Source of the DNA: Agromyces mediolanus
Lineage (GTDB): Bacteria; Actinomycetota; Actinomycetes; Actinomycetales; Microbacteriaceae
DNA: 64,000 nt
Assembly (NCBI RefSeq): GCF_014648575.1
Contig: NZ_BMRJ01000002.1
Location: forward strand, 798,780-862,779
Reading direction: 5' to 3'
This document shows positions 7,043 to 15,758 of the stretch, piece by piece; the first letter of the stretch is position 1, and every line of letters begins with the position of its first letter. Below the pieces are notes generated by a model. That model worked only from the letters and a program-made list of their open reading frames with translations, had not been told where the DNA came from and made no database searches. The position numbers and the translations under genes were made by a program.

Positions 7043-9685
7043 ATGACGATGACGACGATGCGCCGGGCCCGGCGCGGCGCGGCGACCGCCGCGCTGCTGG
7101 GCCTCGCGGTCGCCGGGCTCGCGGTGCCGGCCACGGCCGCCGCCGCCGAGCCCGCGATCGAGGTGCCGACCGCTCCGGTGGTCGACGGCACCACCGCCTG
7201 GCACTACCTCGACGACGGCACCGACCCCGCCCGCGGCGACGCGAACCTGCGGGTCTGGACGACCACCGGCTACGACGACGCCGACTGGAAGCAGGCGCCG
7301 GGCAGCTTCGGCGCCAAGGGCGGCAAGCTCGCCGCCGTCGGCCCGCACCTGCCCGCGACGCTGCTGAACCACTACCTCGACGGCACGGCGGCGCCGACCG
7401 TTCCGACGTACTTCTTCCGCACCAGCTTCGAGCTCGAGCCGGGCGTCGCGGCCGAGGTCGGCCAGCTCGTCGGCGACCTCGTGTACGACGACGCCGTGCA
7501 GGTCTGGGTGAACGGAGAGAAGGTCGCCGGCTTCGTCGACGGCCGGGTGACCGGCACGACGAACCTCGAGTACGCGGGCGACAGCAACGGCGACCCGCTC
7601 GCCTCGACCTTCACCGCCGACGGCGACGTGCTCGTCGACGGCACGAACACGGTCGCGATCGCCCTGTTCCAGGACCGCGCCTCCAGTTCGGACATCTACC
7701 TCGACGTCCCGCAGATCTCCCTGCTGCCCGAGGCCGGAACCCCCGGCGAGCCCGTCGCGGTGCCGCCGACCCGGGTGATCCTCACGCCGACCGAGACGCC
7801 CGCGACCTCGCAGTCGTTCTCGTGGCTCGCGGGCGACGTCTCGCACACCAGCGGCCAGGTGCAGATCCGGCCCGCCGCGGGCGGCGAGACCCGTACCGTG
7901 GACGCGTACGCCGCGGGCACGGTCAACGGCAACCCGCTGCAGCACTTCTCGGCGACCGTCGACGGCCTCACCGCCGCGACCGCGTACGAGTACCGCGTCG
8001 GACTCGAGGGCGCGTGGAGCGGCTGGACCCGTTTCACCACGGCGAACCCGAAGGCGACCGACTTCCAGTTCGTCTACTACGGCGACGCGCAGATCGGGCT
8101 CGACTCGACCTGGCCGAACGTCGTCGCGCAGGCGGAGGCGAAGGCCCCGCGCTCGATCGGTTCGGTGCACGCCGGAGACCTCATCAACACCTCGTCGAAC
8201 GAGACGGAGTGGCTGAACTGGTTCAAGGGCATGCAGACCTCCGCGGCGACGACGAACGTCATGGCCGCGCCCGGCAACCACGAGTACTCCGGCGACAAGC
8301 TGCTGAAGTCGTGGAAGGCGAACTTCGAGTACCCGCACAACAACCCGTCCACCGAGACGATCGGCGAGCTCGCCGAACTCGCCGTCGGTGAGAGCGACGT
8401 GGCGAAGCAGTACGCCGCCTACTTCGCGCACTGGACCGCCTTCGCGACCGAGACGGTGTACTTCACGGACTACCAGGGCGTGCGCTTCATCACGGTGAAC
8501 GCGACCCGCGACACGACGTTCCTCACCCCGGACGTGCTGCCCTCGTGCACGGGCGTCGAGTGCCCGCAGACGAAGGTCGGCGAGCTGTGGACGCAGTTCC
8601 AGGCGGCCTGGCTCGACCACGTGCTCACCGAGAGCCCCTCGAAGTGGAACGTCGTCACCTTCCACCAGCCCGTCTACTCGACCTCCGCGGGCCGTGACGA
8701 GCCGATCCTCCGCAAGTACTGGGTGCCCGTGTTCCAGGAGCACGACATCGACCTCGTGATGATGGGCCACGACCACACCTATGCGCGCGGCTACCACAAC
8801 GACGACGTCACCGAGACCGCCGGCATCACCGACGGCCCCGTCTACATCGTCTCGAACTCGGGCGCGAAGCACTACGAGCTCGAGACGCCCGAGAAGAACG
8901 TCTGGACGAACAACAACGCCACCCAGGTGCTCCGCGGCGCGGGCGTCACGACCTACCAGGTGGTCGACGTGACGAAGAACCAGCTCGTCTACCGCTCGTA
9001 CCTCGCCGAGAAGACGGCGAACGCGACGACGACGCTGCCCGTCGGCGCCGTGTACGACGAGTTCACCGTCACGAAGCTCGACGACGGTCGCAAGTGGGTC
9101 ACCGAGGCCGGCGTCGAGCCGCCCGTCGACCCGAACCCGCCGGTCGAGCCGACGCCCGTCGACGAATCCCTGCTCACCGAGGCGAACCGCGGCGGCGTCA
9201 CCGCGCCGGCGAGCGCCGAGCCGGGCGAGGAGGTCGAGCTCGGCCTCGGCGCCGGTCGCGCCGAGCTCGCCGTCAACGTGTGGCTGCACTCCGAGCCGCA
9301 GCTCCTCGGCACCCCGACGGCGGATGCCGCGGGCGACGTGCGGGCGACGATCCCCGCCGACGCACCGGCGGGCGAGCACCGCCTCGTCGTGCAGTCGAGC
9401 GAGGGCGAGCTCATCGGCTGGGCGCCGATCCGGCTGGCGGCCGACCCGGGCACCGGTCCGGGCCCGGGCGAGCCGGGCACCGGCGGGCCCGGCACCGGGC
9501 AGCCGGGCACCGGCTCCGGCGCGGGGAACGGGTCCGGCGCGGCCGGCAACGGCCTCGCGCACACGGGCGCGGAGATCCAGACGGCGCTCTGGCTCGCCGG
9601 CGCGCTGCTCGCCGCGGGCGCGGTGATCGCGGTCATCGCCGTGCGACGCCGTCGCCGACAGGCGGGCGACGGGCCGGAGGCCTGA
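7043..9685 (+). CDS. Secreted, wall-anchored calcineurin-like phosphatase (purple-acid-phosphatase type), LAHTG signal
   Basis: An 880-residue extracellular protein. Residues 1-36 form a signal peptide (basic start, hydrophobic core, AxA before EPAIEV). A galactose-binding-like domain of roughly 200 residues and a fibronectin-like segment (TPTETPATSQSFSWLAG) precede the metallophosphatase core. That core has the metal ligands GDAQIG, AGDLINT, GNHEY, TFHQP and GHDHTYARG. The C-terminus has a Gly/Pro/Thr linker, LAHTG at about 838-842, a membrane helix and RRRRR. This is a sortase signal, in the LAxTG form favoured by class E sortases. A PHO box upstream argues for induction under phosphate starvation. 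The precise ester substrate is unknown. Confidence 0.9.
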   Translation: MTMTTMRRARRGAATAALLGLAVAGLAVPATAAAAEPAIEVPTAPVVDGTTAWHYLDDGTDPARGDANLRVWTTTGYDDADWKQAPGSFGAKGGKLAAVGPHLPATLLNHYLDGTAAPTVPTYFFRTSFELEPGVAAEVGQLVGDLVYDDAVQVWVNGEKVAGFVDGRVTGTTNLEYAGDSNGDPLASTFTADGDVLVDGTNTVAIALFQDRASSSDIYLDVPQISLLPEAGTPGEPVAVPPTRVILTPTETPATSQSFSWLAGDVSHTSGQVQIRPAAGGETRTVDAYAAGTVNGNPLQHFSATVDGLTAATAYEYRVGLEGAWSGWTRFTTANPKATDFQFVYYGDAQIGLDSTWPNVVAQAEAKAPRSIGSVHAGDLINTSSNETEWLNWFKGMQTSAATTNVMAAPGNHEYSGDKLLKSWKANFEYPHNNPSTETIGELAELAVGESDVAKQYAAYFAHWTAFATETVYFTDYQGVRFITVNATRDTTFLTPDVLPSCTGVECPQTKVGELWTQFQAAWLDHVLTESPSKWNVVTFHQPVYSTSAGRDEPILRKYWVPVFQEHDIDLVMMGHDHTYARGYHNDDVTETAGITDGPVYIVSNSGAKHYELETPEKNVWTNNNATQVLRGAGVTTYQVVDVTKNQLVYRSYLAEKTANATTTLPVGAVYDEFTVTKLDDGRKWVTEAGVEPPVDPNPPVEPTPVDESLLTEANRGGVTAPASAEPGEEVELGLGAGRAELAVNVWLHSEPQLLGTPTADAAGDVRATIPADAPAGEHRLVVQSSEGELIGWAPIRLAADPGTGPGPGEPGTGGPGTGQPGTGSGAGNGSGAAGNGLAHTGAEIQTALWLAGALLAAGAVIAVIAVRRRRRQAGDGPEA

Positions 9686-9712
9686 TCGAGGCATCCGCCG
9701 CCTGAGCACCGT

Positions 9713-9747
9713 CCGGCGCCCGGTCCCCACGAGGGGCCGGGCGCCGG
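9713..9747 (+). terminator. Hairpin terminator after phosphatase gene
   Basis: CCGGCGCCCGG (9713-9723) pairs perfectly with 9737-9747. A bulged T and an inner CCCC/GGGG stem close an ACGA loop. The strong GC stem lies 28 bases after the stop, without a U-tract, as is common in actinobacteria. Confidence 0.65.
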
Positions 9748-9778
9748 CCGTTCCCGCCGCGGGCGCGACCCGCCTGGC

Positions 9779-9784
9779 TAGGCT
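9779..9784 (+). promoter_or_regulatory. Leaderless -10 box of M20 hydrolase gene
   Basis: TAGGCT, then exactly six bases, then ATG 9791. There is no ribosome binding site between them, so the transcript very likely starts at the A of the start codon. Confidence 0.6.
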
Positions 9785-9790
9785 CGGCCC

Positions 9791-11002
9791 ATGAGCCTCG
9801 ACCTCGACGCGATCTACCGCGACCTGCACCGCCACCCCGAGCTGTCGTTCCAGGAGCACCGCACCGCCGGCATCGTCGCCGAGGCGCTGCGCGGGCTCGG
9901 CTACACCGTGACCGAGGGCATCGGCCGCACCGGCGTCACGGGCGTCATCGAGCGCGGCGAGGGGCCCACCGTGCTGCTCCGCGCCGACATGGACGGCCTG
10001 CCCGTCCGCGAGGCGACCGGGCTCGACTACGCGAGCACCGCGACGGGCGTCGATCCCGACGGCGCCGAGGTGCCCGTCATGCACGCCTGCGGCCACGACG
10101 TGCACGTCACCTGCCTGCTCGGCGCGGCCGAGGCGCTCGCCGCGGATGCCTCGTGGCAGGGCACCCTCGTGGTGCTGTTCCAGCCCGCCGAGGAGTGGGG
10201 CGGCGGCGCCGAGGCGATGCTCGCCGACGGGCTCTACGAGCGGGTGCCGCGCCCCGACGTCGTGCTCGGCCAGCACGTCGCGCCGCTGCCGGCCGGCCTC
10301 GTCGCGCTGCAGCCGGGGCCCGCGATGGCGGGGGCCGACTCGCTGACGATCACGATGCACGGCACCGGCGGTCACGGCTCGCGCCCGGAGACGACGGTCG
10401 ACCCGGTCTACCTCGCCGCCTCGACGGCGGTGCGGCTGCAGGGCATCGTCTCGCGCGAGATCGCCGCGGGGGATGCCGCGGTCGTGACCGTCGGGCAGCT
10501 GCACGCCGGCACGAAGAACAACATCATCCCGCCCGAGGCGAAGCTCGGCCTGAGCGTGCGCACCTTCGACGAGCACGTGCGCGAGCGGGTGCTCGCCGCG
10601 ATCGAGCGGATCGCCCGCGCCGAGGCCGCCGCCTCCGCGGCGCCGCGCGAGCCGGAGTTCGCCTACGAGGAGCGCTTCCCGGTGACGGTGAACGACCGCG
10701 CCGCGAGCGCGCGCACCGCCGCGGCGCTGCGCACGGCGTTCGGCGCGGAGCGGGTGCTCGAGCCCGGCGCGGTTTCCGGCAGCGAGGACGTCGGGGTGCT
10801 CGCGACGGCGGCCGACGCCCCGCTCGTCTACTGGTTCCTCGGCGGAGCCGACCCGGCGCTGTTCGGCGCAGGTCTCGCCGAGGGGCGGCTGCCCGAGCAC
10901 CTGCCCTCGAACCACTCGCCCGAATTCGCGCCGCTGCCGCAACCGACCCTGACGGTCGGCGTCGCGGCCCTCGTCACCGCGGCGAAGGAGTGGCTCGACT
11001 GA
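9791..11002 (+). CDS. M20D-family amidohydrolase (hippurate/N-acyl-amino-acid hydrolase type)
   Basis: A 403-residue cytoplasmic dinuclear metallo-amidohydrolase. The order is: N-terminal YRDLHRHPELSFQEHRTA, LLRADMDGLPV, the metal motif MHACGHDVH, FQPAEEWGGGAEAM with the catalytic Glu pair, a dimerisation domain beginning near GTGGHGSRP, and the C-terminal ligand in LPSNHSPEF. Such enzymes release an amino acid from N-acyl, N-benzoyl or indole conjugates. Translation is probably leaderless. Its last 29 bp overlap the convergent glycosylase-annotated gene. The exact substrate cannot be told from sequence. Confidence 0.9.
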   Translation: MSLDLDAIYRDLHRHPELSFQEHRTAGIVAEALRGLGYTVTEGIGRTGVTGVIERGEGPTVLLRADMDGLPVREATGLDYASTATGVDPDGAEVPVMHACGHDVHVTCLLGAAEALAADASWQGTLVVLFQPAEEWGGGAEAMLADGLYERVPRPDVVLGQHVAPLPAGLVALQPGPAMAGADSLTITMHGTGGHGSRPETTVDPVYLAASTAVRLQGIVSREIAAGDAAVVTVGQLHAGTKNNIIPPEAKLGLSVRTFDEHVRERVLAAIERIARAEAAASAAPREPEFAYEERFPVTVNDRAASARTAAALRTAFGAERVLEPGAVSGSEDVGVLATAADAPLVYWFLGGADPALFGAGLAEGRLPEHLPSNHSPEFAPLPQPTLTVGVAALVTAAKEWLD

Positions 11003-11864
11003 CGGCCGCGTCGCCGAACGCCGCCTCGCGCACGGCGCGGCGGAGCGCGTTCGCGCGCTCGGCGAAGCCCCGCTGGCGGCGCACGTACTCGGCCTTGCCC
11101 TCGGCGGTCTCGATGCGCACGGGCTCGCCGCTCCACGCGCGCATCTCGTAGGGCGAGGCCTGCATGTCGAGGAAGCGGATGTCTCGGGCCAGCTCGAAGG
11201 CGTCGAGCAGCAGCTCGCCGGGCACGAGCGGCCCGAGCTTCATCGCCCACTTGTAGACGTCCATGCCGGCGTGCAGACAGCCGGGCTGCTCGAGCTCCGG
11301 CTGCGTCTCGCGGCTCGGCGCGAAGCGGTTGCGGGGCACGGCCTCGGGGGTGAAGAAGCGGAAGGCGTCGATGTGCGTGCAGCGCAGCTCGTGCGCCTCG
11401 ACGACGGCGTCGGTCGCCGCCTGGCCGAGGCGGAGCGGCACCGGGTGGCGGTGCTCGGCCTGCCGGTACACCATGGCCCACTCGTGCAGGCCGAAGCAGC
11501 CGAAGCTCCCCGGCCGGGCGGCGGTGAGCCGGAGCATCCGCTCGACCGCGGTGAGCAGCGGCGCCTTCTCGGCGCGCATCGCCGCATCGTCCACGCGGAG
11601 CGAGCCCGGGGCGGCGCCCGGCGCATACCAGCGCCAGCCGGCGCGCTCCTCGCCCGCCGCCTCGGCGAGCTCGACGCCGGGCCCGGGGTGCCAGCGCCGG
11701 AGCTGCGCGGGGGAGTACGAGTAGTAGGTGTAGAGGAAGTCCTCGACGGGGTGCCGCTCGCCGCGCGCGCTGCGCTCGCGGTGCCCGGCGGTGAGCGCGT
11801 CGGCCCGCTCGGCGTGCGCGCGTTCGCGGGCGCGCCAGTCGGCGGGGTCGAGCAGCCGGGTCAT
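10974..11864 (-). CDS. Conserved protein usually annotated 3-methyladenine DNA glycosylase
   Basis: A 296-residue soluble protein, beginning MTRLLDPADWRARERAHAERAD and containing HPVEDFLYTYYSYSPAQLRRWHPG. From memory, actinobacterial homologues of this type carry a 3-methyladenine DNA glycosylase label. I see no helix-hairpin-helix or AAG-fold motif, so that name is weakly founded and the activity is unknown. The ATG at 11864 overlaps the TGA of the WYL regulator (ATGA), so the two are translationally coupled. TACCCT lies six bases before the ATG inside the upstream gene and might be a second, leaderless promoter. The 3' end overlaps the M20 gene on the other strand. Confidence 0.6.
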   Translation of the reverse strand: MTRLLDPADWRARERAHAERADALTAGHRERSARGERHPVEDFLYTYYSYSPAQLRRWHPGPGVELAEAAGEERAGWRWYAPGAAPGSLRVDDAAMRAEKAPLLTAVERMLRLTAARPGSFGCFGLHEWAMVYRQAEHRHPVPLRLGQAATDAVVEAHELRCTHIDAFRFFTPEAVPRNRFAPSRETQPELEQPGCLHAGMDVYKWAMKLGPLVPGELLLDAFELARDIRFLDMQASPYEMRAWSGEPVRIETAEGKAEYVRRQRGFAERANALRRAVREAAFGDAAVSRATPSPR

Positions 11865-12868
11865 CCCCCCAGGGTACGCGCGTCGGGCGCGGCGTCCGCC
11901 GAGCCCGCGACGGCCCGCGCGTAGCGCGCGGAGAGGCTGGCGAGCAGCGGCACGAGCTCGGCGGGCGACTCGACGGTGAAGTCCAGCTGCAGCATGCCGA
12001 TGTAGACGGCGACCGTGTCGAGGCTGTCGGCGCCGGTGACGAGCACGCAGTGCGTCTCGTCGACGGGTTCGACGACGCCGACGGCGGGGTTGATCCGCGC
12101 GAGCACCGCGTCGGCGGGGGCGTCGATGCGGAGCCGGGCGTGCACGGTCCAGCCGCTCGCGGCGATCGTGCGCATCGCGAAGGCCGTGTAGTCGGGGTGC
12201 TCGGGGTCGCCGCCGGGCAGCGGGCGCGGGGTGAAACGGCGGCGGGTCGGCATCCGCAGCTCGAGGAGATCGACCCGGAAGGTGGCCCACTCGTCGCGTT
12301 CGGGGTCGCGGGCCACGAGATGCCACCGGCGTTGCCAGCTGAGCAGCCGGTACGGCTCGACGAGGCGGAGCTCGCCCGCGTGCTCGAAGCGGAGCCACTC
12401 GACGTCGCGGATGGCGGCGGCGATGGCGCGGAGCGCGCCGGGGTCGACCTCCGGGTCGGGTGCGTCGGTGCCGGTGTTCTCCGGCGCGCGCTCGATCGTG
12501 CCGTGCAGGGCGTCGACGACGGGGCGGAGCCGCGGCGGCAGCACCTGCTCGAGCTTCGCGAGCGCGCGGCGGCCGGACTCCTCGACGCCCGTGATGCCGC
12601 TCGCTGCGCGGAGTCCGACGGCGACGGCGACGGCCTCTTCGTCGTCGAGGAGGAGGGGCGGCAGCCGGCCGCCGGCGCCGAGCCGGTAGCCGCCGGCGGA
12701 GCCGCGGTTGGCGTCGACGGGATAGTCGAGGGAGCGCAGGCGCTCGACGTCGTTGCGGATGGTGCGGGGCGAGACACCGAGGCGCGCGGCGAGCTCCCGC
12801 CCCGACCAGTCGGGCCGGGACTGCAGCAGGGTGAGGAGCGCGAGGAGTCGCGCTGCGGGATCGGCCAT
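11861..12868 (-). CDS. HTH/WYL-domain transcriptional regulator (YafY/DeoR-like)
   Basis: A 335-residue regulator. The N-terminal helix-turn-helix of residues 1-60 (LLALLTLLQSRPDWSGRELAARLGVSPRTIRNDVERL) is followed by the GGYRLGAGGRLPPLLLDDEEAVA wing typical of the group. A WYL domain follows (EPYRLLSWQRRWHLVARDPERDEWATFRVD) and then a C-terminal WCX domain. WYL domains sense small ligands or nucleic acid. The ATG at 12868 has GGAGG 10 bases upstream. It is divergent from the epoxide-hydrolase-like gene, with 57 bases between them, and is the likely regulator of that gene. Confidence 0.9.
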   Translation of the reverse strand: MADPAARLLALLTLLQSRPDWSGRELAARLGVSPRTIRNDVERLRSLDYPVDANRGSAGGYRLGAGGRLPPLLLDDEEAVAVAVGLRAASGITGVEESGRRALAKLEQVLPPRLRPVVDALHGTIERAPENTGTDAPDPEVDPGALRAIAAAIRDVEWLRFEHAGELRLVEPYRLLSWQRRWHLVARDPERDEWATFRVDLLELRMPTRRRFTPRPLPGGDPEHPDYTAFAMRTIAASGWTVHARLRIDAPADAVLARINPAVGVVEPVDETHCVLVTGADSLDTVAVYIGMLQLDFTVESPAELVPLLASLSARYARAVAGSADAAPDARTLGG

Positions 12869-12884
12869 GAGCGGATGCCTCCAA

Positions 12885-12918
12885 TAGGAAGTGATCGTGC
12901 CTAATGACACCGTACCGT
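12885..12918. promoter_or_regulatory. Divergent promoter region with partial palindrome
   Basis: The gap between the WYL regulator and the hydrolase holds TACCGT (12913-12918) seven bases before ATG 12926, a leaderless plus-strand promoter. It also holds an imperfect palindrome, TAGG (12885-12888) and CCTA (12900-12903) spaced by 11 bases, a plausible regulator site. Confidence 0.4.
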
Positions 12919-12925
12919 CGGAGAC

Positions 12926-14071
12926 ATGACGAACACCACCGCTCCGCTCGACCTCCGCCCATTCACCGTCGCCGTCTCCGACGCCGAGCTCGCCGATCTG
13001 CGTGAGCGCCTCGCCCGCACCCGCCTGCCCCAGCCCGCCCCGGTCGACGACTGGGACGCGGGCACGCCGAACCACTACCTGCGCGAGGCCGTCGACGCCT
13101 GGCTCGCCTTCGACTGGCGCGCCGCCGAGGCCCGACTGAACGCCGTGCCGAACTTCACCACCGAGATCGAGGGGCAGACGATCCACTTCCTGCACGTGCG
13201 CTCGCCGCACCCCGAGGCGACGCCGCTGCTGCTCGCCCACAGCTACCCGGGCTCCGCCGTCGACTACCTCGGCATGATCGACGCCCTCGTCGACCCGGTC
13301 GCGCACGGCGGCCGCGCCGAGGACGCCTTCCACCTCGTCATCCCCGACGCCCCCGGCTTCGGCTTCTCCCAGCCGCTCGCCTCCGCGGGGTGGACGAACG
13401 CCCGCGTCGCCCGCGCCTACGACGCGCTCATGCGCGGGCTCGGCTACGAGCGCTACGGCGTGCACGGCTCCGACCACGGCGCGATGGTCGCCCGCGAGCT
13501 CGGACTGCTCGCCCCCGAGGGCTTCCTCGGCCTGCACGTGCTGCAGCTCTTCTCCTTCCCCTCCGGCGACCCGGCCGAGTTCGAGCGCCTCGAGCCGGCG
13601 GACTACGCGGCCCTCGAGCACATGCAGTGGTTCCAATCCGTCGGCGGCTACAACGCCATGAACGCCTCCCGGCCGCAGACGGTCGCCGTCGGGCTCAGCG
13701 ACTCGCCCGTCGGGCTCCTCGCCTACAGCGAACTGTTCAACTCGTTCGGCAACGGCACCTCGCTCGTGCCGCTCGAAACGATCCTCCTCGAGGTCAGCGT
13801 GAACTGGTTCCAGAACGCCGCCTCGGGCATGAGCCGCAGCTACCTCGAGAACGCCCGCGCCGAGGCGGAACCGGCCGTGAACCACTCGCCGACCGGGGTC
13901 GCCGTGTTCGCCGACGACTTCCAGACGGTCCGCGTCTTCGCCGAGCGCGACAACGCGCGGATCGTGCACTGGAGCCGCTTCGAGGAGGGCGGGCACTTCG
14001 CCGCCCTCGAGCGCCCCGAGGTGCTCGCGGGCGACCTCCGCGCCTTCTTCGCGGCACTCCGCGAGGGCTGA
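12926..14071 (+). CDS. Epoxide-hydrolase-like alpha/beta hydrolase (EHN family)
   Basis: A 381-residue protein. The first 110 residues are the epoxide hydrolase N-terminal domain (FTVAVSDAELADLRERLARTRLP), followed by an alpha/beta-hydrolase core. The oxyanion region is AHSYPGSAVDY. The nucleophile elbow is GSDHGAMVA, with Asp as nucleophile, and the catalytic His lies in EEGGHFAALERPE. The usual family motifs are HGWPGS and GGDWG, so this is a variant. Expected reaction: hydrolysis of an epoxide, possibly of a xenobiotic or juvenile-hormone-like substrate. It is divergent from the WYL regulator and followed by a strong hairpin terminator. Confidence 0.85.
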   Translation: MTNTTAPLDLRPFTVAVSDAELADLRERLARTRLPQPAPVDDWDAGTPNHYLREAVDAWLAFDWRAAEARLNAVPNFTTEIEGQTIHFLHVRSPHPEATPLLLAHSYPGSAVDYLGMIDALVDPVAHGGRAEDAFHLVIPDAPGFGFSQPLASAGWTNARVARAYDALMRGLGYERYGVHGSDHGAMVARELGLLAPEGFLGLHVLQLFSFPSGDPAEFERLEPADYAALEHMQWFQSVGGYNAMNASRPQTVAVGLSDSPVGLLAYSELFNSFGNGTSLVPLETILLEVSVNWFQNAASGMSRSYLENARAEAEPAVNHSPTGVAVFADDFQTVRVFAERDNARIVHWSRFEEGGHFAALERPEVLAGDLRAFFAALREG

Positions 14072-14081
14072 GCCGCAGCCC

Positions 14082-14113
14082 GAACGCCCGCCTCCTCCCC
14101 GAGGCGGGCGTTC
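14082..14113 (+). terminator. Hairpin terminator after hydrolase gene
   Basis: GAACGCCCGCCTC (14082-14094) and its exact complement (14101-14113) form a 13-bp stem with a 6-base loop, 10 bases after the stop. Confidence 0.7.
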
Positions 14114-14145
14114 CGGGTGTCGGGGGCGGATGGCACACTGGGCGC

Positions 14146-15675
14146 ATGCTGCTCGCGGAGCTCGTCGAGACCACCGAGGCGGTGGGCGCCACCCGCTCCC
14201 GGCTCCAGAAGCGCGCCGCGCTCGCCGCACTGCTCCGGCGACTGCCCGAAGACGAGGTCGTGCCCGCCGTCGGCATCCTGCTCGGGCGGCTCCGGCAGGG
14301 GCGAATCGGCGTCGGCTGGCGCGGCTGGCAGACGGCGAGCGCGCCGCCCGCCGCCGAGTCCACGCTGAGTCTCGCCGAGCTCGACGACGCGTTCGACCGG
14401 CTCGCCGCCCTCGGCGGACCGGGGTCGGCGGCCGAGCGCACCGCGCTGCTGCGCGAGCTCACCGGCCGCGCCACCGAGGCCGAGCAGCGCTTCCTCGGCG
14501 GCGTCCTGCTCGGCGAGGTCCGCACCGGCGCCCTCGAGGGGGTGCTGCTCGACGCCGTCGCCGAGGCCGCCGAGCTGCCGCTCGCCGAGGTGCGCCGCGC
14601 GGCGATGCTCTCCGGCGAGCTCGGCGAGACGGCGCGACTCGCCTTGCACGGCGCGCCGGGCGCGCTCGCCGAGGTGGGCCTCGTGGTCGGCCGTCCGGTA
14701 CTGCCGATGCTCGCGGCCACCGCCGCCACCGCGGGCGAGGCGATCGCGGGCACCGGCGAGGCGTCCGTCGAGTTCAAGCTCGACGGGGCGCGCATCCAGG
14801 TGCACCGCTCCGGCGACGAGGTGCGGGTGTTCACCCGCAGCCTCGCCGAGATCACCGAACGGGTGCCGGAGGTCGTGCAGGCGGCGCTCGCGCTCCCCGT
14901 GCGCGACGTCATCCTCGACGGCGAGACCCTCGCGCTCGACGAGCACGACGCCCCGCGCCCCTTCCAGGAGACCATGTCGCGCTTCGGCGCCGAATCGGCC
15001 CGCGAGACCCTGCTGCGCCCCTGGTTCTTCGACGTCCTGCACGTCGACGGTCGCGACCTCATCGACGAGCCGCTCGCCGTGCGCCGCGCGGAGCTGCGCC
15101 GAGTCGCGGGCGAGCTGACCATCCCCGGCGAGGTCACCGCCGACCCCGAGGCCGCCGAGCGGGTGTCCCGAGCAGCGCTCGCCGCCGGCCACGAGGGCGT
15201 CGTCGTGAAGGCGATCGAATCGCCCTACGCGGCGGGCCGGCGCGGCGCGAGCTGGGTCAAGGTGAAGCCCGTCTACACCTACGACCTCGTCGTGCTCGGC
15301 GCCGAGTGGGGCTACGGCCGGCGCACCGGGCTGCTCTCGAACCTGCACCTCGGTGCGCTCGACCCCGAGGGCGAGTTCGGCGAGCCCGGCGGGCTCGTCA
15401 TGGTCGGCAAGACCTTCAAGGGCCTCACCGACGCGCTGCTCGCCTGGCAGACCGAGCGGTTCCCCGAGCTCGAGCAGCACCGCACCGCGCAGGCGGTCTT
15501 CATCCGCCCGGAGCTCGTCGTCGAGATCGCGATCGACGGCGTGCAGCGCTCGAGCCGCTACCCCGGCGGGGTCGCACTCCGCTTCGCCCGGGTGAAGCGC
15601 TACCGCGACGACAAACGGCTCGAAGAGGCCGACACGATCCAGACCCTGCGGGCGCTGCTTCCCCCCGCCGGCTGA
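14146..15675 (+). CDS. ATP-dependent DNA ligase (LigB/ligase-I type)
   Basis: A 509-residue ligase. The N-terminal alpha-helical DNA-binding domain covers about residues 1-200. The adenylation motif EFKLDGARIQVHR holds the lysine that carries AMP. Other nucleotidyltransferase motifs follow: DGETLALD, GHEGVVVKAIESPYAAGRRGASWVKVKP, and an OB-fold end with RFARVKRYRDDK. It joins nicks using ATP. Actinobacteria keep such ligases beside the essential NAD-dependent LigA for repair. CACACT lies six bases before ATG 14146 and there is no clear ribosome binding site, so the transcript may be leaderless. Confidence 0.95.
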   Translation: MLLAELVETTEAVGATRSRLQKRAALAALLRRLPEDEVVPAVGILLGRLRQGRIGVGWRGWQTASAPPAAESTLSLAELDDAFDRLAALGGPGSAAERTALLRELTGRATEAEQRFLGGVLLGEVRTGALEGVLLDAVAEAAELPLAEVRRAAMLSGELGETARLALHGAPGALAEVGLVVGRPVLPMLAATAATAGEAIAGTGEASVEFKLDGARIQVHRSGDEVRVFTRSLAEITERVPEVVQAALALPVRDVILDGETLALDEHDAPRPFQETMSRFGAESARETLLRPWFFDVLHVDGRDLIDEPLAVRRAELRRVAGELTIPGEVTADPEAAERVSRAALAAGHEGVVVKAIESPYAAGRRGASWVKVKPVYTYDLVVLGAEWGYGRRTGLLSNLHLGALDPEGEFGEPGGLVMVGKTFKGLTDALLAWQTERFPELEQHRTAQAVFIRPELVVEIAIDGVQRSSRYPGGVALRFARVKRYRDDKRLEEADTIQTLRALLPPAG

Positions 15676-15697
15676 GCCGGGCGGCCGCCGTGACCCC

Positions 15698-15726
15698 TTG
15701 CGCGTGGGGTGGCGGTCGGTCAGGAT
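15698..15726 (+). promoter_or_regulatory. Possible promoter of surface-protein gene
   Basis: TTGCGC (15698-15703), 17 bases, then CAGGAT (15721-15726), 33 bases before the ATG. Both boxes are only partial matches. Confidence 0.3.
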
Positions 15727-15758
15727 GGCGAGCAGACCGCACTCCGGGGGGAGAGCAG

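Noticed and set aside
7031..7062. GATGAC/GACGAT run at the phosphatase start as a tandem repeat of interest
   Set aside because: It is short, imperfect, and explained by the start codons and first residues MTMTTM.
11871..11876. TACCCT six bases before the glycosylase-annotated gene as a definite leaderless promoter
   Set aside because: It lies inside the WYL gene, and the ATGA overlap already explains translation by coupling. Kept only as a possibility.
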